DNA of 26,408 nucleotides from an uncultured Duganella sp. (lineage in GTDB: Bacteria; Pseudomonadota; Gammaproteobacteria; Burkholderiales; Burkholderiaceae): assembly GCA_946482335.1 (NCBI GenBank), contig CAMLRG010000072.1, positions 1 to 26,408 on the forward strand. Reading direction: 5' to 3'. Positions within the stretch are counted from its first letter, which is position 1. Each line of letters starts with the position of its first letter. This document shows positions 23,041-26,408 of this stretch, in pieces. The notes beneath the pieces were generated by a model. That model was not told the origin of the DNA and did no database searches. It was given only the letters and a program-made list of their open reading frames with translations. Position numbers and translations under genes: made by a program.

Positions 23041-25089
23041 ATGCAGTCCCTACGTAGTGTTTTCAATCGCAATTCGGATCTCGTGCTGGTATTGCTGGTG
23101 GTAGGCATCCTGACAGTGCTGTTCGTGCCCATCCCGTCCGGCTTGCTGGACTTCCTCATCCTGTCGAATGTCAGCTTCGCCTTGTTGATCCTGTTACTCA
23201 CGTTTTACATCGGGCGCCCCGTCGAATTTTCGACTTTCCCTTCGATCCTCCTCATCGCGACCCTGTTTCGCCTCTCGTTGAACGTGGCGGCCACGCGATT
23301 GATCTTGTCTGAAGGCGAAGCGGGCCGCGTGATCGGTGCAATCGGCTCTTACGTGGTTGGCGGAAATTACGTCATCGGCCTGATCGTATTCTTGATCCTG
23401 GTGGTGGTTCAGTACGTAGTGGTAACGAACGGCGCGCAACGCGTGTCCGAAGTGGCGGCACGCTTCACACTGGACAGTATGCCTGGCCAGCAAATGAGCA
23501 TCGATGCCGATCTGAACATGGGCTTTATCGACCAGGAGGAGGCGAAACGGCGCCGGAAAATGTTGGAAAAGGAATCCGGCTTCTACGGCGCCATGGATGG
23601 CGCCAGCAAGTTCGTCAAAGGCGATGCCATTGCCGGCATCGTGATCATGTTGATCAATATTGTCGGTGGCCTGGTGATCGGCGTGATGCAGATGGGGTTG
23701 CGTTGGGACGAAGCGCTGCACCGTTTCACGCTGCTCACTGTGGGGGATGGCATTGTGACGCAGGTCCCCGCGCTGGTGATTGCTGTGGGCACCGGTATTA
23801 TCGTTACCCGATCGGCATCCGACGGTAGCCTGAGTGGTGAAGTGCTGAAGCAGATCAGCGCTTTCCCGCGCACCAAATTCATTGTAGCCGGCGCGCTTTC
23901 CGTGCTGTTCTTCTTGCCTGGCATTCCAGGCGTGCCGGTCGCCATCCTGGCGGCAGTGTTGGCCGGCAGCGGTATTGCCACCATGCGCAACAAGGCCGGG
24001 ACGACGGATGAAGCAAAAGATGCCGAACTGGCAGACGAAAAGGACGAGTCCGAAAAGGATGCTTACGACGTGCTCAAGGTGGAGGCGGTCGAGGTGCTTG
24101 TCGGTGCCAACCTGGTCCCATTGGTTAGCGGCGAAAAGACGATCTTTATGGACCGCATCGCCGCCATCCGCAAGCAGTTTGCTCTCGAATCGGGCATGGT
24201 CTTGCCGCGAGTACGTTTCCGTGAAGGCAGCGCGATGGCGGCCAATGCTTACGAGCTCCAGGTTTATGGTGTGGCGGCCGGCCGGGGTGAGATCATGACT
24301 GACCGTACGCTCGCCATCCGTGCCGGCAGCGATTCCCGTCCCATCAAGGGAGTGGAAACGCGTGAGCCGACATATGGGCTGCCTGCCATTTGGGTGGAAG
24401 ACAGCGAAAAGGAACTGGCCCGCGCCGCCCGCTACACGCTGGTGGATGCGCCCACGGTGTTTATCACGCACCTGAGCGAAGTCCTGAAGCAACAGGCGCC
24501 CACACTGTTGACACGGACGGAAACGGACCGACTGCTGCAACGTGTGCGCCAGGATCAGCCTGGACTGGTAGAAGAGCTGGTCCCTACAGTGCTGAGCGTT
24601 ACCGACGTACAGAAAATCTTGCAAAACCTCCTGCGGGAAAAGGTCTCTATCAGGAACCTCGAAGGCATCCTGGAGACTTTGTCCGACAGTGGACGTAACA
24701 GCAAAGATCCTGGCTATTTGACGGAACAGGTCCGCCAGCGGCTTGGAGCGGCTATATGCCAGAGTATGTTGGGCGAAGGCAATGCGTTGTCGGTGCTGAC
24801 GCTCGATCCCGGCATCGAGCAAACGCTGGCGCAAAGCATCCGTTCGGCGGAAGAGGGCGGTGCCATGATTGTGGAGCCACGGTATGCGGAGCAACTGCTG
24901 TCGAAGCTTGCAGGTCACTCTGACCGGATGATGAAAGGGAATATGCCGCCAGTTCTTCTTTGCTCGCCGGATTTGCGCCGCCACTTGCGCAACCTATGCG
25001 AACGAGCGGTACCGCATATGCGCATCCTCTCGATGGCGGAAGTTCCCAATACCGTGAACCTGAGGGCATTCGGAACGGTCTCGCTATAG
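23041..25089 (+). CDS. flhA: FlhA, export-gate platform and proton-driven engine
   Basis: 682 residues from the ATG at 23041, preceded by AGGTAA; a GTG three bases earlier is also open. The N-terminal half has eight predicted membrane helices. The FHIPEP signature region (about residues 141-200) reads RFTLDSMPGQQMSIDADLNM, then the EEAKRRRKMLEKESGFYGAM loop. The cytosolic domain starts near residue 325 (acidic linker ELADEKDESEKDAYDVLKVE) and runs to the end; it normally binds chaperone-substrate pairs and forms a nonameric ring. It is the last gene of the operon. No clear rho-independent terminator is visible in the following 230 bases. Confidence 0.97.
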   Translation: MQSLRSVFNRNSDLVLVLLVVGILTVLFVPIPSGLLDFLILSNVSFALLILLLTFYIGRPVEFSTFPSILLIATLFRLSLNVAATRLILSEGEAGRVIGAIGSYVVGGNYVIGLIVFLILVVVQYVVVTNGAQRVSEVAARFTLDSMPGQQMSIDADLNMGFIDQEEAKRRRKMLEKESGFYGAMDGASKFVKGDAIAGIVIMLINIVGGLVIGVMQMGLRWDEALHRFTLLTVGDGIVTQVPALVIAVGTGIIVTRSASDGSLSGEVLKQISAFPRTKFIVAGALSVLFFLPGIPGVPVAILAAVLAGSGIATMRNKAGTTDEAKDAELADEKDESEKDAYDVLKVEAVEVLVGANLVPLVSGEKTIFMDRIAAIRKQFALESGMVLPRVRFREGSAMAANAYELQVYGVAAGRGEIMTDRTLAIRAGSDSRPIKGVETREPTYGLPAIWVEDSEKELARAARYTLVDAPTVFITHLSEVLKQQAPTLLTRTETDRLLQRVRQDQPGLVEELVPTVLSVTDVQKILQNLLREKVSIRNLEGILETLSDSGRNSKDPGYLTEQVRQRLGAAICQSMLGEGNALSVLTLDPGIEQTLAQSIRSAEEGGAMIVEPRYAEQLLSKLAGHSDRMMKGNMPPVLLCSPDLRRHLRNLCERAVPHMRILSMAEVPNTVNLRAFGTVSL

Positions 25090-25320
25090 TGCGCCAACAC
25101 TCGGGCCTGAAACTGTTGCACGGCGGGTTCGCGTAGGTTGGATCTGCGTCAATTCCTGGTTACTTCGTATTGCAAACTTGCCAATCTTCTCAGCAGGGTT
25201 TACCATTCGAAATTTAGGTTGCGAAACAAGCGCAGAATTGCTGTCATGGGATATTCGTCAGAACGGCGACGTTCAGGCGATTTTGAGTTCGGACGCAACA
25301 TGAACGCACAGGACTTTTCA
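25090..25320. other. Intergenic gap after flagellar operon
   Basis: 231 bases between flhA and the acyltransferase start. I see no convincing open frame, no strong GC-rich hairpin followed by a T run, and no tRNA. It presumably holds the operon end and the promoter of the next gene, but no confident -35/-10 pair can be named. Confidence 0.5.
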
Positions 25321-26408
25321 ATGCTCAAACCATCAGCGCGTTTGATCCCTCTCGAAGCTTACCGCGGGCTTGCAGCACTGATAGTACTCGTGCACCACTT
25401 CTTCCTGGCTTTTGCACCACGCGTGACTGGCAGGTTAGCTGAATTGCGCGACGAAGACAGCCTGGTCGGTACCCCGTGGTTCATGCTGTTCAATGGCACG
25501 GCCGCCGTGGCCTTCTTCTTTACGTTGTCGGGGTTTGTACTGAGCTGGTCCTACTTCCGGCGAAATGATCTGGAAACGTTGCGGCGCTCGTTCCTGCGCC
25601 GCTGGCCACGATTGACTGGCATCGTTGTGGTTTCAACATTCCTGAGCGCAGCCCTGTATCTGGCAGGGATGTACTACTTTCATGAAGCGGCGCAAGTGAG
25701 CGGCAGCCCCTGGCTGGCCCGCCAGTTTGAACCGGTAGGAAATCATCCAAATTTGCTGCGCGCCACCTTGCAGGGCGCTACCACATTCTTCACTGGCTAT
25801 GCAGGCTATAACTCCAATTTGTGGACGATGCGTCCTGAATTTTACGGAAGTATGTTTGTGTACATGCTGGCGGCTTTCGTCGTCCTGGTATTGAAGGGGC
25901 GGCACCTGCTACCGGCAATGCTGCTTATGTGCGCCAGTGCTGCCTTCGTCTATCTCCCAATGACGTCGTTCATTTGCGGCACCTTCCTCGCCTATGCGAT
26001 CGCACACCGTAAGCCCGTCATTTCACCGATTGCATGCGGAGCCATCCTGTTAGTCAGTCTCTATTTGCTTGGATACCTGGTCCCGATACGGTACTACGCG
26101 TGGGCGGGCATGGCTCCGGCCCAGTTCGCGAACCAGGTGGAGCAGGCATTGCACACTGCCGGTTCAGTAGGTGTGATTTTCGCGACGATGACCAATCGCC
26201 GCCTTTTTAACAATCTCGATAACCGATACTTCGCAATGCTGGGCAAGCTCAGTTTCCCTCTTTACCTGACCCATACCCTGGTGATCGCTTCCGTTTCATC
26301 TTTCTGCTACTTGTGGCTGCAGACGTTCCATTTAACATCGGTGACGGTTTTGGGCATCACATTTGCCTGCACCTTGCTGGGAACTTTCGCCTTGAGCTGG
26401 CCACTGGA
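25321..26408 (+). CDS. Acyltransferase family 3 membrane protein (3' truncated)
   Basis: 362 codons are open from an ATG at 25321 with an AGGA ribosome site seven bases upstream; an in-frame ATG at 25300 is an alternative. The frame runs off the right edge. The N-terminus RLIPLEAYRGLAALIVLVHH is the hallmark of membrane O-acyltransferases of the OafA/YrhL type (acyltransferase 3), including the conserved His pair. Further matches are AAVAFFFTLSGFVLSWSYF, NSNLWTMRPEFYGSMFVYML and FAMLGKLSFPLYLTHTLVIA. At least eight hydrophobic helices are present. Such enzymes acylate surface polysaccharides or glycans in the inner membrane. No link with the flagellar operon is evident other than adjacency. 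Confidence 0.9.
   Translation, partial: MLKPSARLIPLEAYRGLAALIVLVHHFFLAFAPRVTGRLAELRDEDSLVGTPWFMLFNGTAAVAFFFTLSGFVLSWSYFRRNDLETLRRSFLRRWPRLTGIVVVSTFLSAALYLAGMYYFHEAAQVSGSPWLARQFEPVGNHPNLLRATLQGATTFFTGYAGYNSNLWTMRPEFYGSMFVYMLAAFVVLVLKGRHLLPAMLLMCASAAFVYLPMTSFICGTFLAYAIAHRKPVISPIACGAILLVSLYLLGYLVPIRYYAWAGMAPAQFANQVEQALHTAGSVGVIFATMTNRRLFNNLDNRYFAMLGKLSFPLYLTHTLVIASVSSFCYLWLQTFHLTSVTVLGITFACTLLGTFALSWPL

Noticed and set aside
23194..24984. A 596-codon open frame antisense to flhA
   Set aside because: It mirrors the flhA codons in GC-rich DNA, has no recognisable domain and is rich in His/Arg/Gln in the pattern of a shadow frame. flhA is certain.
3614..25089. The cluster as a classical injectisome (non-flagellar type III secretion system)
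   Set aside because: It has FlgB/C/F/G rod proteins, FlgE hook, FlgD cap and FlgH/FlgI rings, and no secretin, needle or translocator genes. It is flagellar in origin, even if its use may be secretory.
25090..25320. A terminator after flhA
   Set aside because: No stable GC hairpin followed by a T run could be found by eye.
1..26408. tRNA, rRNA, CRISPR arrays, insertion sequences, prophage genes
   Set aside because: None seen: no repeat-spacer pattern, no transposase or integrase frame, and no structural RNA signature.

Overview
The window looks like GC-rich chromosomal DNA of a betaproteobacterium, probably Burkholderiales (Oxalobacteraceae-like). That placement rests on general protein character and codon style only, since no rRNA or tRNA is present.

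Positions 1-3395 hold unrelated housekeeping genes. They are the start of a secreted protein on the minus strand (1-71), an Lrp/AsnC regulator (84-545, minus), a divergent small ACT-type protein (642-905, plus), a purine-type NCS2 permease (890-2188, minus) and a heme-oxygenase-like 'iron-containing redox enzyme' protein (2256-3395, minus).

Positions 3614-25089 hold one very long, tightly packed plus-strand cluster of 28 flagellar-type or embedded genes. The order is flgF-flgG-flgA-flgH-flgI-flgB-flgC-fliE-fliF-(mini fliG)-fliH-fliI-fliJ-fliK?-flgD-flgE-(fliM/sctQ-like)-fliN-fliO-fliP-sigma28-TPR-unknown-TPR-fliQ-fliR-flhB-flhA. It encodes a rod, P and L rings, a hook with its cap protein, an MS ring, the export ATPase complex and the full inner-membrane export gate. 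Most neighbours overlap or are separated by only a few bases, so it reads as one operon. The AT-rich leader (about 3478-3560) upstream of flgF carries a sigma54-like site and a sigma28-like site.

The set is complete as a secretion conduit but not as a motile organelle. The window has no flagellin, filament cap, hook-filament junction proteins (FlgK/FlgL), stator (MotA/MotB), FlgJ, flagellar chaperones, chemotaxis genes or FlhF/FlhG. The switch is also altered. The FliG-position protein is only 169 residues and ends before a C-terminal torque domain, and the FliM-position protein keeps a SpoA domain but shows neither the CheY-binding N-terminus nor an obvious GGxG middle domain. Two TPR proteins and an unknown 120-residue protein sit inside the export-gate genes. 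Together these suggest a non-rotating or weakly rotating hook-basal-body derivative, possibly used for secretion. That is inference, because missing genes could lie elsewhere in the genome.

fliF carries an in-frame TGA at codon 41 (8766-8768), between its first membrane helix and its periplasmic domain, while every other gene is open. This is a recent nonsense mutation, a sequence error, or a case of readthrough or restart. After the operon, a short gap leads into a membrane acyltransferase family 3 gene that runs off the right end.
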